DNA from: Methanoculleus sp. UBA303 | GTDB lineage: Archaea; Halobacteriota; Methanomicrobia; Methanomicrobiales; Methanoculleaceae | Length of the DNA stretch: 64,000 nt | Assembly: GCA_002501655.1 (NCBI GenBank) | Contig: DANY01000029.1 | Location: 18,511-82,510, forward strand | Direction of reading: 5' to 3' | Part shown: piece by piece, positions 18,326-27,080 of the stretch | Numbering within the stretch: the first letter of the stretch is position 1 | Layout: every line of letters starts with the position of its first letter | Made by a program: the position numbers and the translations under genes | The notes under the pieces: generated by a model | The model's input: only the letters and a program-made list of their open reading frames with translations | Database searches by the model: none | What the model was told of the DNA's origin: nothing

Positions 18326-19477
18326 ATGGTAGCAAAAGGAGATATGGTCTACGCATGGGCTGCAGACGCCGATGTGCTGAAGAAGGGAGAGTGCGGAGGT
18401 GCGATAACCGCCCTGCAGCAGTACGCACTCAAGTCCGGCATGGTGGACGCTGTCCTTGCCGTCAAGAAGGGACAGGACATCTACGATGCGGTCCCCACGC
18501 TCGTCACCAACCCCGCAGACCTCGCAGAGACGGCAGGCTCGCTCCACTGCGGGACGCTCCTGCTCTCGAAAGTGGTGAAGGATTACCTGGACAGCAACAA
18601 GACCGCACGCCTCGGCGTCACCGTCAAGGGCTGCGACACGATGGGTCTCATCGAACTTGCAAAGCGGAATGCGGTCGATCTGGATCGCCTCCTCCTGCTC
18701 GGCGTGAACTGCGGCGGTTCTGTGAGCCCGGTCCTGGCCCGGAAGATGATCCGCGACAAGTTCGAGGTCGACCCCGATCTGGTCCACAAAGAGGAGATCG
18801 ACAAGGGCCAGTTCATCATCGAGTATGAGGGCGGTCATGCGGGGATCAAGATCGACGAACTCGAGGACGAGGGCTACGGCCGCCGGTCCAACTGCCGCCG
18901 GTGCCTCTACAAGGTCCCGCGCCAGGCCGACCTTGCCTGCGGGAACTGGGGCGTCATCGGCGAGCGCGCCGGGAAGGCCACGTTCGTCGAGGTCTGCTCC
19001 GAGAAGGGCGCAAACCTCCTCGATGCGGCTGTTGCGGCCGGCGCTGTCAAGACCGATGCCGCCAACCCGAAGGGGATCGAGATCCGCGGCAAGGTCGAGG
19101 GCGCCATGCTCAACCTCGGCAATAAGTGGCGGAAGAAGAACTTCGAAGCGCTCGCATCCGACCTCTGGGGCACCATCGGCCGCGAGACGGGCCGGTGCAT
19201 CAAGTGCTACTCCTGCATCGAGAACTGCCCCGTCTGCTTCCCGGTTGCAGAGGAATTCAAAGGAAATTCCAGGATGGTCACATCAGGAGAGGTTCCGCCA
19301 AACCCCATGTTCCACCTGAGAAGGTTTGCGCACATCTCCGACTCCTGCATCAACTGCGGCCAGTGCGAGGAACTCTGCCCGATGGATATCCCGCTTGCGC
19401 TCTTCTCCCATGCCATCAGGACCGAGGGTGACAGCGCATTCGAGTCCAAACTCGGGAAGGCACCCTACGCCAACTAA
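18326..19477 (+). CDS. fdhB: Formate dehydrogenase beta subunit (F420-reducing), copy 1
   Basis: A 383-residue FrhB/FdhB-family subunit carrying FAD and iron-sulfur clusters that passes electrons from FdhA to coenzyme F420. The flavin/F420 domain fills the N-terminal two thirds (motifs LHCGTLLLSK, VNCGGSVSP, GRRSNCRRC). Two ferredoxin motifs follow, CIKCYSCIENCPVC and CINCGQCEELCP (about residues 292-306 and 338-349). It is two bases downstream of fdhA and is closed by an 8-T tract right after its stop. It lacks the extra C-terminal 30 residues or so found in copy 2. Confidence 0.96.
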   Translation: MVAKGDMVYAWAADADVLKKGECGGAITALQQYALKSGMVDAVLAVKKGQDIYDAVPTLVTNPADLAETAGSLHCGTLLLSKVVKDYLDSNKTARLGVTVKGCDTMGLIELAKRNAVDLDRLLLLGVNCGGSVSPVLARKMIRDKFEVDPDLVHKEEIDKGQFIIEYEGGHAGIKIDELEDEGYGRRSNCRRCLYKVPRQADLACGNWGVIGERAGKATFVEVCSEKGANLLDAAVAAGAVKTDAANPKGIEIRGKVEGAMLNLGNKWRKKNFEALASDLWGTIGRETGRCIKCYSCIENCPVCFPVAEEFKGNSRMVTSGEVPPNPMFHLRRFAHISDSCINCGQCEELCPMDIPLALFSHAIRTEGDSAFESKLGKAPYAN

Positions 19478-19485
19478 TTTTTTTT
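19478..19485 (+). terminator. T-tract terminator of the first fdhAB operon
   Basis: Eight consecutive T bases directly follow the fdhB stop codon, the typical archaeal intrinsic termination signal. This supports separate transcription of the two fdh operons. Confidence 0.6.
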
Positions 19486-19669
19486 CAGCCTGCAACCTAT
19501 CCCGCGCCGTACAGGCGGCGCATCCCCATTATGAATGACGTTACGCGCCCATACCCGGATCCGGGCGATTGTTTCCGGTATCATGGGATCTTTCCAGAAA
19601 ATTCGGGCGGTGTAACCCACACTTATTCATCAAAAGTGCCGATGTTAATCACTACTATTAAATATGGCT

Positions 19670-19697
19670 AACCTCGAATTTTTATACATCCGAGGTT
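19670..19697. promoter_or_regulatory. Inverted repeat around the start of the second fdhAB transcript
   Basis: AACCTCG (19670-19676) and CGAGGTT (19691-19697) form a perfect 7-bp inverted repeat with a 14-base AT-rich centre. The right arm contains the GAGGT ribosome-binding site of fdhA copy 2. An upstream TATA-like TTAAATAT lies at 19658-19665. It could be an operator, or a hairpin that hides the ribosome-binding site if transcription begins early enough. Confidence 0.45.
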
Positions 19698-19702
19698 TTA
19701 CC

Positions 19703-21769
19703 ATGGAACTCAAGTATGTACAGACGACATGCCCGTACTGCGGTACGGGATGCAGCTTTAACCTCGTCGTGAAGGACGGGAAGGTTGTCGGCACACAACC
19801 ATACACCCGTTCTCCCGTCAACGAGGGAAGGGTCTGCCCGAAGGGCACCTATGCTCACGAGTTCGTGAACAGCCCGGACCGTCTCACAAAGCCGCTCATC
19901 AAGAAGGACGGCAAGTTTGTCGAGGCGACCTGGGATGAGGCTTACGACCTGATTGCGCAGAAGTTCAAGTCCTACAAACCCGACGAGTTCGCGGCGCTTG
20001 CATCGGCCAGGGTCTCGAACGAAGAGAACTACCTGCTGATGAAGTTCACCCGCGGCGTCATGAAGTCCCGGCACATCGACCACTGCGCCCGGCTCTGCCA
20101 TGCGTCCACTGTTGCGGGGCTTGCCGCATCGTTCGGCTCCGGTGCGATGACGAACTCGATTCTCGACATCGCCGAGTCGAAGTGCGTCTTCATCATCGGG
20201 TCCAACACCTTCGAGCAGCACCCCCTCATCGGCCGCAAGGCCATGCAGGCCAAGCTGAACGGTGGAAAACTCATCGTATTCGACCCGCGCTACACGCCGA
20301 CCGCGAAGCAGGCGGATCTCTACGCATCCTTCTACTCCGGCACCGATGTGGCCATCCTCAACTGCCTGATGGGAGAGATCATCAGGAACGGATGGGAGGA
20401 CAAGGAATGGGTTTCGACCCGTGCAAAGGGATACGAGGAACTCAAAGCAGTGGTGCTCAGTGATACGTATCTCCCCGAGAACGTCGAGAAGATCTCCGGA
20501 ATTGCCGCTGAGGACCTCAAAACCGCAGCTGAATGGATCGGTACCGCCGAATCCTCCGCACTCCTTTACTCGATGGGAATCACCCAGCACACCGTGGGTG
20601 TCGACAACGTCAAGTCGACCGCCAACCTTCAGATGCTCACCGGAAACATCGGCAGGCGCGGTGGCGGCGTAAACGCACTCCGTGGCCAGAACAACGTGCA
20701 GGGCGCCTGCGACATGGGAGCCCTCCCGGTCGTCTTCACCGGCTACCAGAAGGTCACCGACGCGGCCGCCCACAAGAAGTTCGCCGACGCCTGGGGCTTC
20801 CCTGACGGTATCTGCGAGCCGAAGAACGGCTACGAGGTCACCGTCATGATGGACGTCCTGACCGACAAGCCCGGCGAACTCAAGTGCATGTACATCATGG
20901 GCGAGAACCCGATGCTCTCCGACCCGGACCTCAACCACGTCAAGCATGCCCTCGAGAGCCTGGAATTCCTGGTTGTCCAGGATATCTTCCTGACCGAGAC
21001 CGCCGAACTCGCCGACGTCGTCCTCCCCGCCGCCTGCTACGCGGAACGGGACGGCACCCAGACCAGCACCGAGCGGCGCGTCCAGATGTGGCGCAAAGCC
21101 CAGAGCCCGCCCGGCGAGGCGAAGGAAGACTGGCAGATCATCAGCGAACTCGCCGCAAAGATGGGCTACGCGAAGCAGTTCCCCTACCAGGATATCGAGG
21201 AGATCTTCACCGAGGTCGCCGCGGTCACGCCGTCCTACCACGGCATGACCTACGAGCGGCTCAACAAGCCTGAAGCACTCCACTGGCCCTGCCCCACAGC
21301 AGAGCACCCCGGAACGCCCATCCTGCACATCGGCAAGTGCTCGCACCCCGATGGAATGGGCGTGATGCACGCCATCGAATGGAAACCGCCGGCAGAGGTG
21401 CCCGACGAGGAGTACCCCTATATCTTCACCACCGGACGCTGCATCTGGCACTGGCACACCGGGTCCATGACCCGCCGGTCTGCAACCCTCGATGCCGAGG
21501 TCCCGACCGGCTGGATCGAGATCAACCCCGAGGATGCGAAAGCGCTCGGCATCCAGAACAAGGAGATGGTCCGTGTGACCTCCCGGCGCGGGACCATTGA
21601 CGTCGCCACAAAGGTGACCTCCGACATCAAGAAGGGTGTCATGTTCATGCCGTTCCACTTCGCCGAGTGCGCGGCGAACATACTGACCCACAATGCCCTT
21701 GACCCGATAGCAAAGATCCCTGAGTTCAAGGCCTGTGCTGTGAAGATCGAGAAGATTACGGAGGCCTGA
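19703..21769 (+). CDS. fdhA: Formate dehydrogenase alpha subunit (F420-type), copy 2
   Basis: A 688-residue molybdopterin subunit, equal in length to copy 1, with the same CPYCGTGC and VCPKG cluster ligands and the CARLCHAST metal ligand. A frame open 13 codons further upstream exists. The ATG chosen follows a GAGGT site and matches the N terminus of copy 1. Residues from about 40 to 190 and 320 to 500 are almost identical to copy 1, while about 200-310 and parts of the C terminus differ, a mosaic typical of gene conversion. FdhB copy 2 follows after two bases. Both copies look functional. Confidence 0.96.
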   Translation: MELKYVQTTCPYCGTGCSFNLVVKDGKVVGTQPYTRSPVNEGRVCPKGTYAHEFVNSPDRLTKPLIKKDGKFVEATWDEAYDLIAQKFKSYKPDEFAALASARVSNEENYLLMKFTRGVMKSRHIDHCARLCHASTVAGLAASFGSGAMTNSILDIAESKCVFIIGSNTFEQHPLIGRKAMQAKLNGGKLIVFDPRYTPTAKQADLYASFYSGTDVAILNCLMGEIIRNGWEDKEWVSTRAKGYEELKAVVLSDTYLPENVEKISGIAAEDLKTAAEWIGTAESSALLYSMGITQHTVGVDNVKSTANLQMLTGNIGRRGGGVNALRGQNNVQGACDMGALPVVFTGYQKVTDAAAHKKFADAWGFPDGICEPKNGYEVTVMMDVLTDKPGELKCMYIMGENPMLSDPDLNHVKHALESLEFLVVQDIFLTETAELADVVLPAACYAERDGTQTSTERRVQMWRKAQSPPGEAKEDWQIISELAAKMGYAKQFPYQDIEEIFTEVAAVTPSYHGMTYERLNKPEALHWPCPTAEHPGTPILHIGKCSHPDGMGVMHAIEWKPPAEVPDEEYPYIFTTGRCIWHWHTGSMTRRSATLDAEVPTGWIEINPEDAKALGIQNKEMVRVTSRRGTIDVATKVTSDIKKGVMFMPFHFAECAANILTHNALDPIAKIPEFKACAVKIEKITEA

Positions 21770-21771
21770 AG

Positions 21772-23010
21772 ATGGCAGCAAAAGGCGATATGTTCTACGC
21801 ATGGGCAGCCGATGCCGCCTGCCAGGAGAGGGGCGAGTGTGGTGGAGCGGTCACCGCTCTGCTGACGCACGCGCTCAAGTCCGGCATGGTGGACGCTGTC
21901 CTTGCCGTCAAGAAGGGACAGGACATCTACGATGCGGTCCCGACACTCATCACCGACCCCGCCGAGATCGCACAGACGGCAGGTTCGCTCCACTGCGGAA
22001 CGCTCCTGCTCTCGAAGCTGGTCAAGCAGTATCTCGACGGAGCCGAGAATATGCGGATCGCCGTTCCGGTGAAAGGCTGCGACGCGATGGGCCTGTATGA
22101 ACTCGCGAAGCGCAACCAGGTCAACCTGGACAACATCCTGATGATCGGCCTCAACTGCGGCGGCTCGGTGAGCCCCGTGTCCGCCCGGAAGATGATCCGC
22201 GAGAAGTTCGGGGTCGACCCCGACGACGTCGTCAAGGAAGAGATCGACAAGGGCCAGTTCATCATCGTGACGAAGGACGGCCAGCACAAGGGCATCTCGA
22301 TGGACGAACTCGAGGAAGAAGGGTTCGGCCGCCGGTCCAACTGCCGCCGGTGCAAGATGAAGGTCCCGCGCCAGGCGGACCTCGCCTGCGGGAACTGGGG
22401 CGTCATCGGCGATAAGGCCGGGAAGGCCACGTTCGTTGAGGTCTGCTCCGAGAAGGGCGCAAACCTCCTCGACGCGGCGGTGAAAGCTGGGAGCCTCAAG
22501 ACCGATGCCGCGAACCCGAAGGGGATCGAGATCCGCGGCAAGGTCGAGGGTGCCATGCTGAAACTCGGCGACAAGTGGCGGAAGAGATACTTCGAGAGCC
22601 TCGGCGAAGGGAAGGACCGCTTAAAGAAGATCATGAACGACACGTCCCGGTGCATCAAGTGCTACGCCTGCATCGAGAACTGCCCGATCTGCTACTGCGT
22701 CGAGTGCAGCACGAAGAAGTCGTACCTGGTCGAGCCCGGTCAGGTTCCGCCGCCGTTCATGTTCCACCTGATCCGCTACGCCCACATCTCCGACTCCTGC
22801 ATCAACTGCGGTCAGTGTGAAGAGCACTGTGCTATGGATATCCCGAACTCGCTCTTCATGCACGCCCTGCAGGTCGACCTTCAGGATATGTTCGGCCACA
22901 CCCCGGGTGTGGACATGGAGCTCCCGGTCCTCGCGCTCGTCGAGGAGAGGACGGAGAGGAAGCGCCTCGCCGACACCGGCAGCGACCAGATCTTCAACAT
23001 CTTCCAGTAA
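21772..23010 (+). CDS. fdhB: Formate dehydrogenase beta subunit (F420-reducing), copy 2
   Basis: A 412-residue F420-reducing subunit with the same domain order as copy 1: flavin/F420 domain (LHCGTLLLSK, LNCGGSVSP, GRRSNCRRC) followed by ferredoxin motifs CIKCYACIENCPIC and CINCGQCEEHCA. It is about 29 residues longer than copy 1, with a C-terminal tail (ELPVLALVEERTERKRLAD) that copy 1 lacks. The tail may mediate contact with another partner such as heterodisulfide reductase; that is speculation. An 8-T terminator lies about 14 bases after the stop. Confidence 0.95.
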   Translation: MAAKGDMFYAWAADAACQERGECGGAVTALLTHALKSGMVDAVLAVKKGQDIYDAVPTLITDPAEIAQTAGSLHCGTLLLSKLVKQYLDGAENMRIAVPVKGCDAMGLYELAKRNQVNLDNILMIGLNCGGSVSPVSARKMIREKFGVDPDDVVKEEIDKGQFIIVTKDGQHKGISMDELEEEGFGRRSNCRRCKMKVPRQADLACGNWGVIGDKAGKATFVEVCSEKGANLLDAAVKAGSLKTDAANPKGIEIRGKVEGAMLKLGDKWRKRYFESLGEGKDRLKKIMNDTSRCIKCYACIENCPICYCVECSTKKSYLVEPGQVPPPFMFHLIRYAHISDSCINCGQCEEHCAMDIPNSLFMHALQVDLQDMFGHTPGVDMELPVLALVEERTERKRLADTGSDQIFNIFQ

Positions 23011-23023
23011 AGGAAGACATCTC

Positions 23024-23031
23024 TTTTTTTT
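23024..23031 (+). terminator. T-tract terminator of the second fdhAB operon
   Basis: Eight consecutive T bases start 14 bases after the fdhB copy 2 stop codon, an archaeal-type intrinsic terminator. Confidence 0.6.
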
Positions 23032-23532
23032 GGGCAGGCTGCAGCCGCGGATCCGGCCCTATGGTATCAGCACGGAGGGCGCTCTCCCGGCGGCGCTCGT
23101 CGTACCTCCGCGCAGGGAGCACTACTGGAACGACTCCGAATTATCGGACTCTGTCTGGGTGCTTGCCCCACCCCCAATGGGGGTGTCGGACCCGGGTTTT
23201 TCCCGGGCGAGCCCGGAGACTGGACCGTGGTGGCTATCGCCATTGGGGGTGGGGGCAGTGCCGGCGATATGCGATGTTCCGACAGGAATGGAGCACGAGC
23301 ACTGTTAGGTGTGCAACCCGGGAGAAAGCCGTGCCCAGGAGTGCCTCTTGCTCCGTTTCATCTAACATTTCACAAATCCCGTAGCGCTCCTTCGCGAACT
23401 TCCGCGGCAACGCGAACGTCAACCCGGGGTGGAGACCGGGATCAGGTCTCACGCGAAGTCGGTGTGGATATCCGATGTAATGGGTCCAATAGTACGGTGT
23501 TAGACGAAAAAGAAGAGAGGGGGAGGGCCGGT
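23032..23532. other. Intergenic region carrying a dispersed repeat
   Basis: About 500 bases between the second fdhAB terminator and the convergent secreted-protein gene. It contains the best copy of a dispersed intergenic repeat (23161-23291). The remaining sequence has only arginine- or serine-rich spurious frames. Confidence 0.5.
23161..23291 (+). repeat. Dispersed intergenic repeat, copy A
   Basis: A GC-rich unit with its own internal inverted parts, such as the CCCCCAATGGGGG core and CCCGGG-TTTTT-CCCGGG. A reverse-strand diverged copy lies at 55873-56016. Its central 18 bases, ACTGGACCGTGGTGGCTA, recur exactly in inverted form at 55772-55789, and part of the core recurs at 32055-32090. 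All copies are intergenic and no coding frame is conserved. Confidence 0.6.
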
Positions 23533-24027
23533 TCACAGAGTTGCGTGAGAGAGAGCCGGGATTGTGCTCTGGTTTGCGAAGGTCTCCTCATGACCGTCAG
23601 GGAATCGGACCACTGTCTGGTCGGGGGAGAAGTCGGCCTGGACCAGAGGAGCAAACCAGTAGCGGTCGAGCATCTCCTGCGCCCCGGTGAAGTCAAGTCC
23701 CGGTGTGGAGTAGATGGTGCCATCTTCGGTGCTCTTGTTCTTCGCAAAACCCAGGACTGAGAATGTAGCGGCGTCGCTCTCGGCCGAAGCCACTGTTACG
23801 GGAGCCCCGGTTGCCTCCTCGAGCGCGGACTTCAGTTCCTGCTCCGGCTCGGCGATCTTGAAGAAGACGGCGATCCTCTCGATCCACGAGAGGGTGTAGT
23901 TGAAAGTGATATTGGCGCTCCCATCCTCGTCCACGGTTATCAGAAGTTTATCTGCGCTGAAAGCCCCGGCCGGGGCTATCATAAACGTCAGGATCAGAAG
24001 GGAGGCCACCAGAATTCCGCGTTTCAT
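23533..24027 (-). CDS. Secreted protein of unknown function
   Basis: A 164-residue protein with a clear N-terminal signal sequence (MKRGILVASLLILTFMIAPA, cleavage probably after AGA). The mature part of about 140 residues is rich in beta-strand-like and acidic stretches, starting DKLLITVDEDGSANITFNYT; a YTLSWIERIAVFFKIAE segment may be amphipathic. The ATG was chosen over one seven codons upstream because a GAGGT site precedes it and it starts the signal peptide directly. A TATA-like box lies near 24112-24120. No family is recognised; an extracytoplasmic location is the only firm statement. Confidence 0.7.
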   Translation of the reverse strand: MKRGILVASLLILTFMIAPAGAFSADKLLITVDEDGSANITFNYTLSWIERIAVFFKIAEPEQELKSALEEATGAPVTVASAESDAATFSVLGFAKNKSTEDGTIYSTPGLDFTGAQEMLDRYWFAPLVQADFSPDQTVVRFPDGHEETFANQSTIPALSHATL

Positions 24028-24134
24028 CCTTGTACCTCGAACAACCATGTGCTGCTTGAGAGTATAAACATTTTGAAGAATTGCCTATGCTTACAATAGC
24101 CTGGTTTAGAGGTTTTATAGGCGCCCCGGGTCGC

Positions 24135-24171
24135 CATGGAGCGCCGGAGAGCCCGCAAGTTGCGCTCCATG
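24135..24171. terminator. 10-bp stem-loop between two secreted-protein genes
   Basis: CATGGAGCGC (24135-24144) pairs perfectly with GCGCTCCATG (24162-24171) around a 17-base loop. It lies downstream of the DUF1616-type gene and upstream of the TATA box of the next minus-strand gene, so it may be a transcript-end hairpin or a regulator site. Confidence 0.4.
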
Positions 24172-24233
24172 CCATGGAATCGACGAAGAACCGTGCGGGC
24201 GACACCTTACCCTGAGGCAGCACACCCCTGCTC

Positions 24234-25013
24234 TCAGTGCACCCTCAGCCAGAGGTGCAGGTCGCGGTAGCCGGCCCTGGTAAGTTCTCCAGCCGAGAGG
24301 TCCACCGGGGGTGTCTCCTTAAAGAGAAGAAACTCGAGCCTATTTGTGTCCGGATCCATTATCCGGAAGGAGTATGGCTGCTCTACGGTCTGGTTATTTG
24401 GTACCGTGACGGAGAACCGGTCGAGGAGCATCGCCGAGACGACCGTCGACTGGTTTGTCGCATCATCGAACCTGCTCTCTACGGCAAAGGTCTCTACCGT
24501 GTAGGTAACTTCCCGGTACTCGTGGTTCCCGATCCCGATGATGACCGTCTGCGGCGTTCCGGCCATGAACTCGGTCGGGTAATCGGCTGCCTTCCCCTTC
24601 GGCCCGAGAATGTAGAACTCGGTGAACTTCTCTCCCTCTTTCGGTGTCACGACGATGAAGACCGTCGTCCCGATGGCCACGAGGAGGGCAGCAACGAGGA
24701 CGATACTTAAGACCCGGTTGACCCGGGACGCGGAACTGCCAAAGAGTCCTTCCGGGGCCGCTGCCGTGCGGTGGCTCCCGGTCCCACCCGGGTCGCTCCG
24801 TGCCGGAGAGAGGGTCGCGATCAGCAGGCAGCTGGTGGTGAAGAGGATAGACGGCAGTGCGGCGGTCACGCGAGAGAGGGCCGCACCGGCGGCCGAAACA
24901 TAGATGACGGGGAGGGCGAGGGCGATCCGGGGGCAGATGCCTGTTACGCCCGGCGAGACGGTGCGGGAGCGCAGGGGACCGGAGAGAGGACCCGTGGAGG
25001 CTTCAGGCGGCAT
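24234..25013 (-). CDS. DUF1616-like membrane-anchored protein
   Basis: A 259-residue protein. The C-terminal half is a DUF1616-type extracytoplasmic beta domain following the transmembrane segment VLSIVLVAALLVAIGTTVFI. Its opening, TPKEGEKFTEFYILGPKGKA, is the typical start of that domain, after which come the GIGNHEYREVTYTV strand and a C-terminal LHLWLRV. The N-terminal part holds two weak hydrophobic segments instead of the usual four, suggesting a shortened membrane domain. The frame is open further upstream, but the ATG here has a GGGGTA site and lies about 26 bases from a TATA box, which decides the start. Role unknown, probably cell-surface. Confidence 0.75.
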   Translation of the reverse strand: MPPEASTGPLSGPLRSRTVSPGVTGICPRIALALPVIYVSAAGAALSRVTAALPSILFTTSCLLIATLSPARSDPGGTGSHRTAAAPEGLFGSSASRVNRVLSIVLVAALLVAIGTTVFIVVTPKEGEKFTEFYILGPKGKAADYPTEFMAGTPQTVIIGIGNHEYREVTYTVETFAVESRFDDATNQSTVVSAMLLDRFSVTVPNNQTVEQPYSFRIMDPDTNRLEFLLFKETPPVDLSAGELTRAGYRDLHLWLRVH

Positions 25014-25030
25014 TCTGTTACCCCATGAAA

Positions 25031-25045
25031 AACAAACTATAAATA
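25031..25045 (-). promoter_or_regulatory. TATA box of the DUF1616-like gene
   Basis: Read on the minus strand the sequence is CCTATTTATAGTTTG. Its centre is about 26 bases upstream of the ATG at 25013, predicting a leaderless or short-leader transcript and excluding the longer upstream open frame. Confidence 0.55.
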
Positions 25046-25235
25046 GGTTCCCGGCGCAGGGCCCCTGCCTCGTTCCCGCCGCGGCGCCGCAAGGGCCCCA
25101 CGAGAGGGATCCCGTCCCCGCTGGCTCCATCCGCAATACGGCCGGCCCGCGTGCACCGGGAGCGGAACCTGCGGTCCTGCCGGTGCAGGAGAGATCAGCA
25201 ACTTTTAATCAGAGTGCGACCAACCGCCAATCAGT

Positions 25236-25796
25236 ATGCTTCGGGATGATAGGGACGATCGAGCTTTCACGGGTCTCGAGGCGGCCATCATTTTCATCGC
25301 CTTCGTTGTCGTTGCATCCGTCTTCGCCTACGTCGTTCTCGGGGTGGGCATGGCGACGTCGCAGAAGAACCAGGAGGTGCTGCACGCCGCCCTCGACGAG
25401 GCCGGGTCCGCCCTCCGCCCGGGGTATACAGTCATTGCCAAACTGGATAACGATAAGGGTTTCCTCAAATCTATAGCGTTTGACCTTGAGACCGCGACTG
25501 ATCTCGCCGCAATTGACATGCGGAGCATGACGTATACCGCCGCTACGGGGGATACACTCATCACGTTTCCTCCCGGAGACCCCGCCGTAACGCTCTCCTG
25601 GCGGTACCGGAGAGATACCGACGCTCTCCTGGAAGCTGGAGAAGTCGTCACGGTGCACCTGGATGTAAGAAGCGTGGGTATCCAGCGGGGGGATACGTTC
25701 ACCCTCGATATGACCGCCTCGGGAGGGGCGACCGCTTCGCTGACCAGAATGATTCCCACTGGCATCGATAAGAATGTGTACGTCGAACTCTTCTGA
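25236..25796 (+). CDS. flaB: Archaellin, copy 1
   Basis: A 186-residue archaellum filament subunit. A short class III signal peptide (about 10 residues, RDDRDDRA) is followed by the archaellin hydrophobic helix FTGLEAAIIFIAFVVVASVF, with processing expected before the phenylalanine by the prepilin/prearchaellin peptidase. The remainder is beta-rich with many threonines (TASGGATASLTR). No other fla/arl genes lie nearby, so these filament genes are detached from the assembly operon. The next archaellin overlaps its 3' end. Confidence 0.88.
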   Translation: MLRDDRDDRAFTGLEAAIIFIAFVVVASVFAYVVLGVGMATSQKNQEVLHAALDEAGSALRPGYTVIAKLDNDKGFLKSIAFDLETATDLAAIDMRSMTYTAATGDTLITFPPGDPAVTLSWRYRRDTDALLEAGEVVTVHLDVRSVGIQRGDTFTLDMTASGGATASLTRMIPTGIDKNVYVELF

Positions 25797-26388
25797 CGGG
25801 ACAGGCTTTCGGAGCCGGGGCCTGTCGGAGGCCGGGTTCACCGGCCTGGAAGCGGCGATTGTGCTTATTGCATTCATCGTCGTAGCATCCGTCTTTGCCT
25901 ATGTCGCTCTCCAGGCAGGTTTCTCTTCTGCTCAACGGAGCCAGTCGGTTATCCACCAGGGTATCCAGGAGGCAGGGTCAAGCTGCACCGTGACTGGAAC
26001 CATCTATGGTATCAGCAGCGCCCCGGGATTCATAGAATCTGTTATCATCCCCGTTGGCCTCACTGCAGGTAACGAACCGATCGATATGACCACGGTGTCT
26101 ATCCGTTTTATCGGTCCTCGGCATAGCGAGATAGTTGAGCAGGCAAACCCTCTGGTTGACGTATTCCCGGGGTATGGGTTCTGGAGCGTCCAGGAATGGT
26201 TTAATAGTGACACCGATATGCTTCTCGAGGTCGGGGAGCAGTGTGTGTTGAATATTTCGCCGGGAAACCAGAATGACTGCAGGCCATACGGGTCGTTTGC
26301 CGTCGAGATCAAACCGGTGGGAAGAGCAGCGCTCCGGGTGGAGAGGACGGTCCCGGGGAGTATCGAGCGGGTGAACCGCCTCGGCTGA
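25774..26388 (+). CDS. flaB: Archaellin, copy 2
   Basis: A 204-residue second archaellin. The class III signal ends in LSEAG before the helix FTGLEAAIVLIAFIVVASVF, which is nearly identical to copy 1, while the rest of the protein has diverged strongly. Two cysteines (C51 in GSSCTVTG and a later CVLNIS) are unusual for archaellins. The only ATG overlaps copy 1 by 23 bases, making an N-terminal leader of about 21 residues; a non-ATG start is possible. The two genes are cotranscribed. Confidence 0.85.
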   Translation: MCTSNSSDGTGFRSRGLSEAGFTGLEAAIVLIAFIVVASVFAYVALQAGFSSAQRSQSVIHQGIQEAGSSCTVTGTIYGISSAPGFIESVIIPVGLTAGNEPIDMTTVSIRFIGPRHSEIVEQANPLVDVFPGYGFWSVQEWFNSDTDMLLEVGEQCVLNISPGNQNDCRPYGSFAVEIKPVGRAALRVERTVPGSIERVNRLG

Positions 26389-26393
26389 CGGGT

Positions 26394-27080
26394 CTATCCT
26401 GAATCCAGGAAATTCCGGCACCTGATCACCCCGATGATCCCGACGACACCCACAACGGCAAGCAGCAGGTAATCCTCCGGCCCGGCCCCGGCCATCAGGA
26501 TGCTCTCCGGTATGCCGGCCGCCCAGGCATAGAGGGAGGCGACGGCGAGGACTCCCAGGAGCGGGATGGCCATGCGGGTGAGTATGTGGCCGACTCCGGT
26601 GAAGTCGGAGCAGAAGCCGCGGCAGGCGGCGAGGGCAATTCCGGCTGATGCAGCGAGGAATATCCACTCTGAGAGCGAAGACACCTCAGCCAGGATGGCG
26701 TTGCCAAAGTAGTCGGTGAACTCATACGGCTTGTACGGGCCGAGGAGCGGGAAGTACCAGGTGACAGGCATCGCCCACATCGCATCGAGGACCTGGTGAG
26801 AGAGTGCGCCGGCTGCGACGGCGAGGAGCGCGAACGACCCCCGCCGCCTTTCAAGAACGATGCCAGCGAGGAGGAGGAGCCCGAGGAAGAGCAGCCCGTG
26901 CCCGACTATCCGCCCGGAGTTGAGCGATCCCGCGAGCAGGAGGTGGCCCAATGGTTTATCGAGCAGGTCGGGGAGGACGGCCCCGAGAGCGGCGAAGCCG
27001 ATGAATCGCCGGTCGCCCAGGCGCTCGGCGATCACGAGGCCCAGGATGAGGCCGAGAAAGAGGTGACAGGCGATGAACAT
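26394..27080 (-). CDS. Membrane-bound metal-dependent hydrolase (YdjM/DUF457-like)
   Basis: A 228-residue polytopic membrane protein. The N-terminal half carries the histidine/aspartate pattern of the YdjM/DUF457 'membrane-bound metal-dependent hydrolase' family: CHLFLGLILG, AVLPDLLDKPLGHLL (about residues 33-47) and RIVGHGLLFL, with a later LSHQVLDAMW. The family is poorly characterised; some relatives are linked to envelope stress. About six hydrophobic segments follow. It stops just after the convergent archaellin copy 2, leaving a 5-base gap. Confidence 0.78.
   Translation of the reverse strand: MFIACHLFLGLILGLVIAERLGDRRFIGFAALGAVLPDLLDKPLGHLLLAGSLNSGRIVGHGLLFLGLLLLAGIVLERRRGSFALLAVAAGALSHQVLDAMWAMPVTWYFPLLGPYKPYEFTDYFGNAILAEVSSLSEWIFLAASAGIALAACRGFCSDFTGVGHILTRMAIPLLGVLAVASLYAWAAGIPESILMAGAGPEDYLLLAVVGVVGIIGVIRCRNFLDSG

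Noticed and set aside
16365..18428. Long minus-strand frame opposite fdhA copy 1
   Set aside because: Antisense to a conserved catalytic subunit; the same shadow appears opposite copy 2, reflecting shared DNA and not a second gene.
16240..23010. Selenocysteine codon in formate dehydrogenase
   Set aside because: Both FdhA copies have an ordinary cysteine codon at the metal-ligand position and no in-frame stop.
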